From: an uncultured Alphaproteobacteria bacterium
GTDB taxonomy: Bacteria; Pseudomonadota; Alphaproteobacteria; Rhodobacterales; Rhodobacteraceae
Assembly: GCA_929200295.1 (NCBI GenBank)
Contig: CAKMZE010000008.1
Span: 22,183-46,326 of the forward strand
Direction: 5' to 3'
Length of the DNA: 24,144 nucleotides
Part shown: piece by piece, positions 1 through 7,512 of the stretch
How positions within the stretch are numbered: the stretch's first letter is position 1
How the letters are laid out: every line of letters begins with the position of its first letter
Notes under the pieces: generated by a model
The model's database searches: none
Told to the model about the DNA's origin: nothing
The model's input: only the letters and a program-made list of their open reading frames with translations
Position numbers and translations under genes: made by a program

Positions 1-719
1 GGCTTTGGGTCATCGTCTATGGTCTCTGGCAGCGGTCTTAGCTCAATCTGTACGCCAGACGGCGACAAGAGCCCCTGCGATGCGGCACGTGCGATATTGC
101 GTGCGACCGCCTGCTCAAACGGGTTCACCTGGGCAACTTCTGCGCTACGATTTGGGAACAGAGGTAAAGCAACCAACGGTTCTGGGTCTGGTGTGGGCTG
201 ATCCAAAAGCTCATCTGGCAAAGCGATAGGCGCGTCTGTTCTAGCTGGATCGGGCAAGAACGTTAGCAATGTATCATGAACCACAGGCAGCGCAGATGGC
301 GCTGGGTCTTGCGTATCGCCCAATGCCTGCCCCGCGAGAGCCAATTCAAACGGGCTATCCTGATTGGCCTCACCCTCACGAATATCGACCACCAGCTTGT
401 CATCGCGCCAAAGAAATGCCTCGGCATAGCAATCACACGCCAATGTCAGATCGAGCCGATTGCCCGTAGGGGAAAGGCTGATATCCGAAACGCGGGTCCG
501 CCGGATACGGTCAAAAAAGCCGCTCGCATTTATCGCCGTTTCACCTGCGACGATAACGCCGTACCCAACACCAACACGCCCCAGCTCCCAATCGCTACCT
601 GACGGGATTGTGAACACGATCCTGGTAAAGCTGCCATGATCACCCGTGCGCAGCGTGATTTCCGCCTGTGCAACACAAGGCAAGATCGCGACCAATGCAT
701 AGGCAAAGCGTTTGATCAT
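1..719 (-). CDS. Secreted AMIN-like protein coupled to motA, 3' end cut by window edge
   Basis: Reading leftward from an ATG at 719, the frame stays open to the window edge (239 codons), so the C-terminus is missing. The ATG overlaps the motA stop as ATGA, which implies translational coupling. The N-terminus is a Sec signal peptide with likely cleavage after A19 (CVAQA). Residues about 20-116 form a beta-rich block beginning ITLRTGDHGSFTRIVFTIP, which resembles an AMIN-type domain. It contains a CDC pair near residue 96. After it comes a Pro/Asp-rich, low-complexity stretch. It is not MotB: there is no N-terminal TM plug and no peptidoglycan-binding OmpA domain. Position after motA suggests a periplasmic motor or stator accessory factor, comparable in role to rhizobial MotC or similar extra alphaproteobacterial motor proteins. 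That role is inference; the coding call is firm. Confidence 0.85.
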   Translation of the reverse strand, partial: MIKRFAYALVAILPCVAQAEITLRTGDHGSFTRIVFTIPSGSDWELGRVGVGYGVIVAGETAINASGFFDRIRRTRVSDISLSPTGNRLDLTLACDCYAEAFLWRDDKLVVDIREGEANQDSPFELALAGQALGDTQDPAPSALPVVHDTLLTFLPDPARTDAPIALPDELLDQPTPDPEPLVALPLFPNRSAEVAQVNPFEQAVARNIARAASQGLLSPSGVQIELRPLPETIDDDPK

Positions 720-1585
720 GCGGCCTCCTGCTTGAGGCCCTTAAGCGCTTCTTCTAATTCACCAAAATCAGGGCGGTGGTGACCCGGCGTATTCTGTCGC
801 CCCACTTCGATACAGACGTTCGGGGCATGTCGATGTAAATTAGCGATCAGCACTTCGCGAATAAGCTGATAAAAATGCGAATCTTCTTCTACAACGGCCT
901 TAACCTTTGCCGAAAAAGGGCCAACGAGCCCGTAAGCAAGGAAAACCCCAAGGAACGTTCCAACAAGCGCGCCACCAATCAGCTTACCCAGAACCTCGGG
1001 CGGCTGATCAATTGAGCCCATTGTTTTAATCACACCTAAAACCGCCGCAACAATCCCCAGCGCAGGCAGACCATCTGCAATCGCCTGAAGCGCATGGGTC
1101 GAATGCATATTGTGGTGATGTGTAGCTTCGATTCGTTTTTCCAACACCTCTTCGACCTGATGCGGATCATCATAGTTCATCGTGCCTGAACGCAGCGTAT
1201 CGCAGATCAGTGCGACGGCCTCTTTATCTGTAATCACACGTGGGTATTTGGTGAATATCGACGACCCATCAGGGTTTTCGATATGCTCTTCTAATGCAAC
1301 AGGATTGGCCCGCGCGACGCGGATCAGCTCGAACAAAAGGCACAGCAGGTCCTTATAATCCTCGTGCTTCCAGCGCGCACCCTTAAAGACTTTACCGATG
1401 TCTTTGACGGTATGCATAATCGATGACATGTCATTACTGATGACAAACGCGCCCAGCGCCGCGCCACCAATCATGATCATCTCGAACGGTAGTGATTTTA
1501 AGATGATACCCATCTTGCCGCCAGCAAGAAGATACCCGCCAAAAACCATTACAAAAATAATGACAATGCCAATTAGGCCAATCAT
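716..1585 (-). CDS. motA: Flagellar stator protein MotA
   Basis: This 289-aa protein matches MotA: four membrane segments (about 1-21, 33-52, 170-190, 200-222) around a large cytoplasmic loop. That loop carries the LIRVARANPVALEEH stretch, which holds the conserved Arg and Glu that contact FliG. The two conserved prolines of TM3 and TM4 appear in DGLPALGIVAAVLGVI and GLVGPFS. With MotB it forms the proton (or sodium) channel that drives the rotor. MotB is not in this window; the coupled downstream gene is a different secreted protein. A 75-nt gap separates it from the motE-like gene; the gap holds a short inverted repeat (ATGAG/CTCAT, 1603-1622) and an AAGGGG Shine-Dalgarno sequence before the ATG. 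The length is normal for the family. Confidence 0.97.
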   Translation of the reverse strand: MIGLIGIVIIFVMVFGGYLLAGGKMGIILKSLPFEMIMIGGAALGAFVISNDMSSIMHTVKDIGKVFKGARWKHEDYKDLLCLLFELIRVARANPVALEEHIENPDGSSIFTKYPRVITDKEAVALICDTLRSGTMNYDDPHQVEEVLEKRIEATHHHNMHSTHALQAIADGLPALGIVAAVLGVIKTMGSIDQPPEVLGKLIGGALVGTFLGVFLAYGLVGPFSAKVKAVVEEDSHFYQLIREVLIANLHRHAPNVCIEVGRQNTPGHHRPDFGELEEALKGLKQEAA

Positions 1586-1660
1586 CCGACACCCCTTTTA
1601 AAATGAGATTTCCCAGGCTCATCCTAATCATGCATGGCATGTCTTAATTTTTGGTCAGTA

Positions 1661-2272
1661 TTACTGCGTTGGAACCAAAGCATTTCGTCCAGCGAGCATA
1701 ACGCTGATCGAATAGGACACAGACGAATCGAGTTCGGTCATAATTGCCGCCGCTGCCGCAGGCTGCATCATTCCTAAAAAGCCAGCGGCAAACTCTGGTG
1801 ACATCTCAGTGAACAGCTCCGCCGCGACCTTGGGCTTCATATTTTCATAAACGACTGCAAGCCGGGCCAGATCAGCCTCAGCTGCGGTGTCAGCGAGGGC
1901 GATTGTACTACGCAATGCCTCTTCTGCGGCGGTAAGTGCCGAGAGCTTTTCAGTGATTTCCGCCTCTGCGATTCGCAACGCTTGCAGACGATCTGTCAGT
2001 TGCGCCTCACGTGCAACAAGACGTTGTTCCCGCTCACGAAATGCGGCAAGCAGAGTATTTGTATCTGCATCGTCGGTGACAATTGACGCATGCGTGTCTT
2101 CTGCAGGCTCTTCATGGTCTTGTACAGGAGCCGCGACAGGTTCAGGCGCGCTTTCTGCGACAACATCAGTGCCTGTCAAGCTCAACCGCAAAACGGCAGA
2201 GCCTAGCAGCAACGCTGCAATAATATGCAGCGTGCCACGGGCCGGTTTATGTTGCGCAAGCGCCTGTGTCAT
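1661..2272 (-). CDS. MotE-like flagellar motor accessory protein
   Basis: This 203-aa protein has a single N-terminal TM or uncleaved signal segment (about 14-30). Next come an acidic Pro/Ala linker (40-70) and a strongly predicted coiled coil (about 72-130, runs of AFREREQRLVAREAQL). The C-terminal helical repeat (135-195) contains VYENMKPKVAAELFTEM and resembles the MotE/MgtE N-terminal fold. In rhizobia, MotE is a periplasmic chaperone for the motility protein MotC. Here it lies between the DUF6468-type gene and motA, and its ATG overlaps the preceding stop as ATGA. The partner could be the secreted protein encoded after motA, though that is inference. The MgtE-like annotation often given to such proteins reflects only the helical repeat; there is no transporter domain. 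Confidence 0.85.
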   Translation of the reverse strand: MTQALAQHKPARGTLHIIAALLLGSAVLRLSLTGTDVVAESAPEPVAAPVQDHEEPAEDTHASIVTDDADTNTLLAAFREREQRLVAREAQLTDRLQALRIAEAEITEKLSALTAAEEALRSTIALADTAAEADLARLAVVYENMKPKVAAELFTEMSPEFAAGFLGMMQPAAAAAIMTELDSSVSYSISVMLAGRNALVPTQ

Positions 2273-2637
2273 TGGCGCCCCTCCACCGTCTCAGTGCTGC
2301 GCACAAAGAACGGGCTTGGGGCGGCTTGCGATTTGCGTTTTTCCGTCTGTGTTTCAGGAAGATCATGCAAAGAGGCAACAAGCAGCTCAAGCCGTCTTGC
2401 CACAGCCTCGGCCCGGTCGCTGACCTCGCCTAGCTTTTCAACAGATCCGCGCGCTGTGTTTTGTGATTGTTCCAGTGTTTTGCCTAAACCATCAACCTGC
2501 GCAGAGAGCACAGCGACAGCGCCACCGACACCTTTTTCAAGATTGGTGAATTTCCGCAGCCGTTTGGACAACACATGACAATATAGTCCCGCCCCAAGAG
2601 CCCCCGCAAGTAATAGGATATCTGCAATAAACGCCAT
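2269..2637 (-). CDS. DUF6468-type flagellar-cluster membrane protein
   Basis: This 122-aa protein starts MAFIADILLLAGALGAGLYC, a single N-terminal TM segment (about 3-22). A cytoplasmic or periplasmic helical region follows (KRLRKFTNLEKGVGGAVAVL, then coiled coil to about residue 90) and a charged tail. I recognise it as the small DUF6468-like protein that sits beside fliL in alphaproteobacterial flagellar clusters. Its molecular role is not established. A perfect AGGAGG Shine-Dalgarno sequence overlaps the fliL stop codon, so expression is tied to fliL. Its own stop overlaps the start of the motE-like gene. The conserved placement argues for a motor or basal-body role, perhaps stator placement, but nothing in the sequence specifies one. 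Confidence 0.85.
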   Translation of the reverse strand: MAFIADILLLAGALGAGLYCHVLSKRLRKFTNLEKGVGGAVAVLSAQVDGLGKTLEQSQNTARGSVEKLGEVSDRAEAVARRLELLVASLHDLPETQTEKRKSQAAPSPFFVRSTETVEGRQ

Positions 2638-2646
2638 TCTGGCCTC

Positions 2647-3168
2647 CTAATTGATGACAAACTCCATGATCAAAAGATCGCGTATACGATCCTCACCTGC
2701 GACGACCTGAACGCGGCGGAGCATTTGCCCACGCAACCGCACCAAAGCCGCAGGATTTTCGAGCTCTTCAGTTTCAACCGCACGTAAATACCCATTCAGC
2801 ACATCGATGACCCGAGGTTTGATTTTTGTAACCTCTTCCTCATAGGTGCTGTTAATCTCGAGCTGCGCAGAAAACCGTAAAAACCGCTGCCCACCGCCCG
2901 ATGGCAATGAAATGATAACTGGATCGAGCTCAAGAAAACCTATCCCACCGAGATCCGCAGCCTTACCATGGTCATCACCGTGGCTATCGCCGTGATCATC
3001 ACCATGGTCATCTGCACTGGCGGCTTTAGCGCCACCACCAATAAGCCCCATTTGCACAGCCATAAAGCCGCCGCCCCCACCAGCAAGGGCGAGAACAAGA
3101 CCTATGATCAAAGGCATCTTTGATGCTTTGACTGGTTCTTCGTCTTCGATGTCTTCTGCAGCTGTCAT
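2647..3168 (-). CDS. fliL: Flagellar basal body-associated protein FliL
   Basis: This 173-aa FliL has a short acidic cytoplasmic tail (1-17), one TM segment (about 18-40), a linker, and a periplasmic FliL domain (about 72-173). The domain contains FLELDPVIISLP, FLRFSAQLEI and the C-terminal DRIRDLLIMEFVIN. FliL forms rings around the stator and stabilises torque generation. The linker is unusual: residues 53-68 are four successive D-D/S-H-G units, giving a His/Asp-rich patch just outside the membrane. It is the first gene of the leftward operon and diverges from fliF across 127 nt. The ATG at 3168 is the natural start because it places the TM segment at the usual distance. Confidence 0.95.
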   Translation of the reverse strand: MTAAEDIEDEEPVKASKMPLIIGLVLALAGGGGGFMAVQMGLIGGGAKAASADDHGDDHGDSHGDDHGKAADLGGIGFLELDPVIISLPSGGGQRFLRFSAQLEINSTYEEEVTKIKPRVIDVLNGYLRAVETEELENPAALVRLRGQMLRRVQVVAGEDRIRDLLIMEFVIN

Positions 3169-3219
3169 TTTGATGAGTCTAAAATTTATTTGCGTTACCC
3201 ATCATTTAGCGCCCAAGCC

Positions 3220-3234
3220 CTAACCGATTATTAA
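3220..3234. promoter_or_regulatory. Candidate CtrA box between fliL and fliF
   Basis: Read on the minus strand, the 15-mer is TTAA-N7-TTAG, one mismatch from the alphaproteobacterial CtrA consensus TTAA-N7-TTAA. It lies 52 nt from the fliL start and 62 nt from the fliF start, so it could serve both divergent flagellar operons. CtrA control of flagellar genes is established in several Rhodobacterales. Occupancy here is inference, and a near match of this size can occur by chance in AT-rich spacers. Confidence 0.4.
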
Positions 3235-3295
3235 GTCTGATGCCCCAAAAAAGGAGAACACCGCCAGAAGGCGATGAATCTTTGGAGAACCAGAA

Positions 3296-4885
3296 TTGTC
3301 GAGCCTGCCATCCAATTGGGCAACTATGTCAGCAGGCAGACGCATCATTGCAATTGGTGCGGCTGCTGCGATGTTTGCGGCCGTATTGTTTTTATCACGT
3401 GGCGTGAATTCACCCAACTATGCTTTGCTATTTGGCGGGTTAGAGCCAAGTGCTGCTGGTGATGTGATCACCGCACTTGACCAGCAAGGTGTCAAATATG
3501 AGGTGCGCGGCAACGCCATCTATGTTGATGCCGGCTCACGTGATAGTTTGCGCATGACCTTAGCTGGTAGGGGGCTCCCTGCGAGCAGTGGACAAGGGTA
3601 CGAATTGCTTGATTCGCTCACCGGCTTTGGCACAACCGCACAAATGTTTGATGCCGCCTATTGGCGCGCAAAAGAGGGTGAGCTTGCCCGAACCATCCTC
3701 GCAAGCCCACATATCAGGGCAGCGCGTGTGCATATTTCCACCCCCGCAGGTCGCCCATTTCAAAGGGATGCGGTCACAACAGCCTCGATCACTATTCAAA
3801 GCACGAGCGGGACACTCTCGACCTCTCATGTCAAAGCCTTGCAATACCTCGTCGCCGCCGCAGTAAGCGGTCTTGCCCCTGATGATGTTGCGATCATTGA
3901 TGGGGAAGGCGGGCTTTTGTCCGGGAATGAGGCAACGAGCACCGCACAGGGCGGCGATGAACGGGCCGAGGCGTTACGCGCACAGGCCGAGCGTTTGCTA
4001 ATCGCCCGTGTTGGCGCGGGCAATGCGGTGGTTGAGATTTCTGTTGATACGATCATGGAGACCGAAACGATCTCGACCCGCACAATTGACCCCGATAGCC
4101 GCGTTGCCATCAGTACAGATGTGCAAGAACGCTCTGGTAAGTCATCTGACAGTCGCGGCGGTGACGTCACTGTCGCCTCAAACCTACCAGATGGCGATGC
4201 AGGTACGGGCAGCGGAAGCGCGCAGGATGAAAACACGGAAACCCGCGCGCTAACAAATTATGAGGTGTCACAAACCCAACGCGATGTCTTGCGCGCGCCT
4301 GGGGCCGTGCGGCGGCTGACAGTGGCTGTGCTCGTCAATGATGTGGCGACCCCGCAGGCGGATGGCTCTGTAACATTTACCCCCCGCACCGAAGAAGAGC
4401 TCACCGACCTCCAAGACCTCGTCGCTTCTGCTGTTGGGTTGGATACGAACCGTGGTGATGAAATCACCGTGCGTTCAATGGCGTTTGAACCGATCCCCGA
4501 GCTGGGAACAGAGGTCATTGATCCGACAATCTCTGCCCCATTGAACATCATGCAATTGATCCAAATCGGCGCGTTGGCTGTGGTTGCGCTTGTTCTTGGG
4601 CTGTTTGTTGTCCGCCCGATTCTTAGCCCCAGCCCGCAACCGGCACTTCCACCGCCATCACCTGGCGGGGCAAGTCTCATCCCGCCGGGTGAGATCCTGA
4701 ATGCGCAAGTATCAGAACTAAACTCCCCCACGGGGCAGGCCGCGATTGGACAGATGACCGCTGAAAATGACGCGGGCGAGGACCCGGTTGATCGGTTGCG
4801 CCAGATGATTTCTGAGCGTGAGGACGAATCGATCCAAATCTTACAAAGCTGGATGGAAGAGTCCTCCTCAAGAGAGCAGGTGTAA
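3296..4885 (+). CDS. fliF: Flagellar MS-ring protein FliF
   Basis: This 529-aa FliF polymerises in the inner membrane to form the MS ring that seats the rotor and export gate. It has TM1 at about 17-34, then the YscJ/FliF ring-building region starting SPNYALLFGGLEPSAAGDVI. The beta-collar-type Ser/Gly/Asp-rich segment comes next (about 275-330), then TM2 (419-439). The cytoplasmic tail ends DPVDRLRQMISEREDESIQI, the FliG-binding helix. The start is a TTG at 3296. A GGAGA Shine-Dalgarno sequence at 3284-3288 with 7-nt spacing supports it, while the next in-frame ATG (3326) has no comparable site. It begins the rightward fliF-fliH-fliN-fliP operon. fliG is absent here, so it must be encoded elsewhere. 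Confidence 0.97.
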   Translation: MSSLPSNWATMSAGRRIIAIGAAAAMFAAVLFLSRGVNSPNYALLFGGLEPSAAGDVITALDQQGVKYEVRGNAIYVDAGSRDSLRMTLAGRGLPASSGQGYELLDSLTGFGTTAQMFDAAYWRAKEGELARTILASPHIRAARVHISTPAGRPFQRDAVTTASITIQSTSGTLSTSHVKALQYLVAAAVSGLAPDDVAIIDGEGGLLSGNEATSTAQGGDERAEALRAQAERLLIARVGAGNAVVEISVDTIMETETISTRTIDPDSRVAISTDVQERSGKSSDSRGGDVTVASNLPDGDAGTGSGSAQDENTETRALTNYEVSQTQRDVLRAPGAVRRLTVAVLVNDVATPQADGSVTFTPRTEEELTDLQDLVASAVGLDTNRGDEITVRSMAFEPIPELGTEVIDPTISAPLNIMQLIQIGALAVVALVLGLFVVRPILSPSPQPALPPPSPGGASLIPPGEILNAQVSELNSPTGQAAIGQMTAENDAGEDPVDRLRQMISEREDESIQILQSWMEESSSREQV

Positions 4886-4888
4886 AAT

Positions 4889-5443
4889 ATGCCGCTCACA
4901 CTCGAAACCTTTGATGATGACGAAAGCGCCGCACAGACGCAGAATAATTCATATGATTATCAATTGGGCTATGCCGCAGGTGAGGCTGCCGCAATCGCAG
5001 CACGCGCCGCTGAGCAAGGCAGTTTGCGCAATGAGGTTGTCCAATCAATTGCGGATATAAATTTTGGATTTGATGAGGCGCACCATCATATCTTGGCGCA
5101 GCTTGGTCCTTTGTTCAACGCGATGCTGACGCAGATTTTACCCGCCACGCTGTCATCCGGGCTGGTCGCAGCATTGCAAGATATCGCGATAGCAGCAGCG
5201 CAGCAGGATGCCGATCATCCGATTGTGCTGCGCCTGCCACCAGATCAGCTAGAGGCAGTGCAAGCCGCACTCACTGACGCCGCGCACCCGCATATGACAT
5301 TTGTGGCCGACCCGACGCTCAATACCCATGCGGCTATTGCGCAAACTGCATCAACCGAAACAGCGCTTGATCTCGATACTGCCCTGTCTGAGATCTCTGG
5401 CGTCTTTGATGCGCTTCCCGAAACCAAAAAGAGGAGTTCTTGA
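4889..5443 (+). CDS. fliH: FliH-like flagellar export ATPase regulator
   Basis: This 184-aa protein follows fliF after 3 nt and precedes fliN. The N-terminal part has the LGYAAGEAAAIAARAAEQG Ala/Gly-rich helix typical of FliH, then a helical middle. A C-terminal FliH/HrpE-like domain follows, with IVLRLPPDQLEAVQAAL and FVADPTLNTHAAI, resembling the usual D-P-x-L-x-x-G-x-x-x-V strand. FliH links the FliI ATPase to the C ring and export gate. The sequence is short and divergent compared with enterobacterial FliH (about 230 aa). Such proteins are often left as hypothetical, so the assignment leans partly on gene order. The stop lies between the fliN Shine-Dalgarno sequence (GAGGAG) and the fliN ATG. 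Confidence 0.75.
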   Translation: MPLTLETFDDDESAAQTQNNSYDYQLGYAAGEAAAIAARAAEQGSLRNEVVQSIADINFGFDEAHHHILAQLGPLFNAMLTQILPATLSSGLVAALQDIAIAAAQQDADHPIVLRLPPDQLEAVQAALTDAAHPHMTFVADPTLNTHAAIAQTASTETALDLDTALSEISGVFDALPETKKRSS

Positions 5444-5444
5444 T

Positions 5445-5738
5445 ATGGACGATACGTCTGAGGCTGCACAACAACAATCTGAGACGCATCCGCTACAGCG
5501 CATCCCAATAGAAATCAGCGTCTCTGTTGGAAAGGCCAAACCTTTGGTGCGTGATCTTTTGAACCTCACAGAAAACGCGGTGATGCCGCTGGATCGCAAG
5601 ATTGATGACCCAGTTGAGCTATATATTGGGGACCGTCTTATCGCACGTGGCGAGTTGCAAGAAATGGAAGACGGCGAGCCCGGGCAATTGGCGGTGCGTC
5701 TCACCGAAGTGGCGATGCAAAAGGGCGATTTAAACTAA
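5445..5738 (+). CDS. fliN: Flagellar motor switch protein FliN
   Basis: The 97-aa product has a short acidic/Gln-rich head (1-20) and a SpoA domain (about 22-93). The domain includes IPIEISVSVGKAKPLVRDLL, DPVELYIGDRLIARGEL and the terminal VRLTEV strand. FliN forms the lower rim of the C ring and contributes to switching and FliH docking. The frame is open further upstream, but the ATG at 5445 is chosen: a GAGGAG Shine-Dalgarno sequence at 5431-5436 sits 8 nt before it, and this start avoids overlapping fliH. The stop is one nucleotide from the fliP ATG. The length suits compact alphaproteobacterial FliN. Confidence 0.95.
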   Translation: MDDTSEAAQQQSETHPLQRIPIEISVSVGKAKPLVRDLLNLTENAVMPLDRKIDDPVELYIGDRLIARGELQEMEDGEPGQLAVRLTEVAMQKGDLN

Positions 5739-5739
5739 C

Positions 5740-6468
5740 ATGCTGCGCGCTGGTCTCATTGCGCTTTCTATCTTTCTGATCTGCGCAGGCCCTGCCAGCG
5801 CACAAGAAATCGCCTTGGATTTTGGCAATGACGCCAGCCTGACCACACGGTCCGTGCAATTACTTGTTCTGGTTACTGTTCTCAGCCTTGTGCCGGGGAT
5901 TGCGGTGATGGTCACATGCTTTCCCTTTATTGTGACGGTGCTCGCGATTTTGCGCCAAGCGATTGGCTTGCAACAATCCCCGCCCAATATGCTGATGGTA
6001 AGCCTTGCGCTGTTTCTCACTTATTTCGTGATGGAACCGGTCTTTACCGCCGCTTGGGCGGCTGGGGTTCAGCCGCTATTGGATGGCGCTATGGAGATTG
6101 AAGAGGCGTTTATCCGCACGATGGAGCCTTTGCGCGGGTTCATGAGCAATCGTATTGCCACCGATACTTTTGAAGCATTGGCCGTGTTGCGTGAAGATCT
6201 GGACCCGACGCTTGCCATCCCTGATGCCCCGCTCTCCGTATTGATCCCATCCTTTATGCTCAGCGAGATGGAGCGCGCGTTTCAGGTTGGATTTCTGATC
6301 TTCTTGCCATTTCTAATCATCGATCTGGTTGTGGCGGCTGTTTTGATGTCAATGGGCATGATGATGGTGCCACCCGCGATTGTCTCACTGCCGTTTAAAC
6401 TGGCGTTTTTTGTGGTGGCTGATGGTTGGGGGTTAATCGCTGCCAGTCTCGTGCGCAGCTATAATTAG
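5740..6468 (+). CDS. fliP: Flagellar type III export gate protein FliP
   Basis: This 242-aa FliP begins with a cleavable signal peptide ending CAGPASAQ, as in classical FliP. Four TM segments follow. The family signature region PFIVTVLAILRQAIGLQQSP (about 65-85) is intact, as is the C-terminal MGMMMVPPAIVSLPFKLAFF loop. FliP forms the pentameric core of the export gate with FliQ and FliR, which are not in the window. It is the last gene of the fliF operon seen here and is followed by a GC-rich repeat that may end transcription. Length and motifs are ordinary for the family. Confidence 0.97.
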   Translation: MLRAGLIALSIFLICAGPASAQEIALDFGNDASLTTRSVQLLVLVTVLSLVPGIAVMVTCFPFIVTVLAILRQAIGLQQSPPNMLMVSLALFLTYFVMEPVFTAAWAAGVQPLLDGAMEIEEAFIRTMEPLRGFMSNRIATDTFEALAVLREDLDPTLAIPDAPLSVLIPSFMLSEMERAFQVGFLIFLPFLIIDLVVAAVLMSMGMMMVPPAIVSLPFKLAFFVVADGWGLIAASLVRSYN

Positions 6469-6481
6469 TGATATCTGAGAT

Positions 6482-6533
6482 CCAGCCCCCAGACACACCT
6501 TCCACTGGGGGCCAGCCCCCAGACCCCCGGGAT
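6482..6533. repeat. GC-rich intergenic inverted/direct repeat, possible bidirectional terminator
   Basis: A 13-mer (CCAGCCCCCAGAC) occurs twice, at 6482-6494 and 6512-6524. Between the copies lies CTGGGGGC (6505-6512), which can pair perfectly with GCCCCCAG on either side (6485-6492 or 6515-6522), so two alternative stems are possible. The copy is followed by CCCCGGGATATTT. Similar GGGG/CCCC elements ending in GGGATATTT are, from memory, frequent between genes in Roseobacter-group genomes. It lies between the convergent fliP and aldolase genes, a position that suits a terminator. There is no run of T, so function is inference. Confidence 0.6.
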
Positions 6534-6565
6534 ATTTCAAAACCTAAGAATGGGGGGAAGGTGGG

Positions 6566-7480
6566 TTATATGAGCGCAGCGAGCTTCGTCTCTTGCCGGG
6601 TGATGAGCGTTGCGATTTCACCCGCAGTTGCGGGGTCAATAGCCCCGCCCGGTTTGCGCAGCGTTTCATGGGCAATGGCCCCGCGTTTTGCGAGGATATG
6701 TTTGCGCACGCTGAGGCCGAGGCCGGGCTGGGTTTCGAACCGGATCAGGGGCAGGTAGCAATCAAAGATATCTTTTGCATATGCGTGATCGCCTGCGTCA
6801 TGTGCTTTGATCACATCTGCCATCATCTCGGGATAAGCAAAGCCTGTCATCGCGCCATCTGCCCCGCGCATCATCTCTTCGGGGAGAAATTGCCCACCAT
6901 TGCCGCAGAGAATGGAAATACGGCGCCCGCCCGCTGTTGAGGCTGCCCGGAGAGTGGTGATTTTTGCAAGCCCCGGCCAGTCTTCATGTTTGAGCATGAC
7001 GCATGTGGGGCAATCATCGATGATCTGTATAATGGCCGATGTGGGGATGTGTACCTGTGTGACAAGCGGGAAATCTTGCAGCACGAAGGGGGTATCACCC
7101 AAAATCTCAGCTGTGTTGTGAAAGTAGTTTAAAATCTGCGCATCACTGCGCAAATGGCTCGGTGGGGCGACCATAACCCCTGCAGCCCCCGCATCCATCA
7201 CCGCCGCGGCAAGCGATTGCATCGCCGCAAAGCCTGGTGCCGACACACCGACAACCACGGGAACATCCGCACGCGCGAGCACGCGCTTTACAAATGTCAG
7301 GGATTCCTCTGCCGAGAGCTTACCAGCCTCGCCCATGACGCCCAAAACGGTGAGGCCTGAACACCCCTTGGACAGGTAGAAATCTACCATGCGATCAACA
7401 GACGGCAGATCAAGTGCGCCATCCGGCAAAAAGGGGGTGCAGGCGATGGTAAAGACGCCCTTGGCGGTTTCATCTAACAT
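6566..7480 (-). CDS. Dihydrodipicolinate synthase family aldolase/lyase
   Basis: This 304-aa (beta/alpha)8-barrel protein belongs to the DapA/N-acetylneuraminate lyase family. The Schiff-base lysine is K164 in CVMLKHED, and the phosphate/carboxylate loop equivalent is GVMGEAG (47-53) instead of the DapA form GTTGES. The usual catalytic Tyr of DapA (Y-N-V-P) is replaced by QDFP (135-138). It is therefore unlikely to be the lysine-pathway DapA and more likely acts on a sugar-acid or other 2-keto substrate. It follows the winged-helix gene by 32 nt on the same strand, with a GGAG site before its ATG, and is probably co-transcribed with it. The substrate cannot be read from the sequence. Confidence 0.88.
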   Translation of the reverse strand: MLDETAKGVFTIACTPFLPDGALDLPSVDRMVDFYLSKGCSGLTVLGVMGEAGKLSAEESLTFVKRVLARADVPVVVGVSAPGFAAMQSLAAAVMDAGAAGVMVAPPSHLRSDAQILNYFHNTAEILGDTPFVLQDFPLVTQVHIPTSAIIQIIDDCPTCVMLKHEDWPGLAKITTLRAASTAGGRRISILCGNGGQFLPEEMMRGADGAMTGFAYPEMMADVIKAHDAGDHAYAKDIFDCYLPLIRFETQPGLGLSVRKHILAKRGAIAHETLRKPGGAIDPATAGEIATLITRQETKLAALI

Positions 7481-7512
7481 GTCTTTGCTCCGTCATGATG
7501 GGTGCAATTGCG

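Noticed and set aside
1887..2423. 178-aa plus-strand open frame across the motE-like and DUF6468-type genes
   Set aside because: It spans two coupled minus-strand genes and is low-complexity Ser/Ala/Arg, as expected for an antisense shadow.
3826..4899. Long minus-strand open frames (136 and 213 aa) inside fliF
   Set aside because: They lie antisense to a clear fliF, have Ser/Arg/Pro-rich shadow composition, no recognisable motif and no Shine-Dalgarno site.
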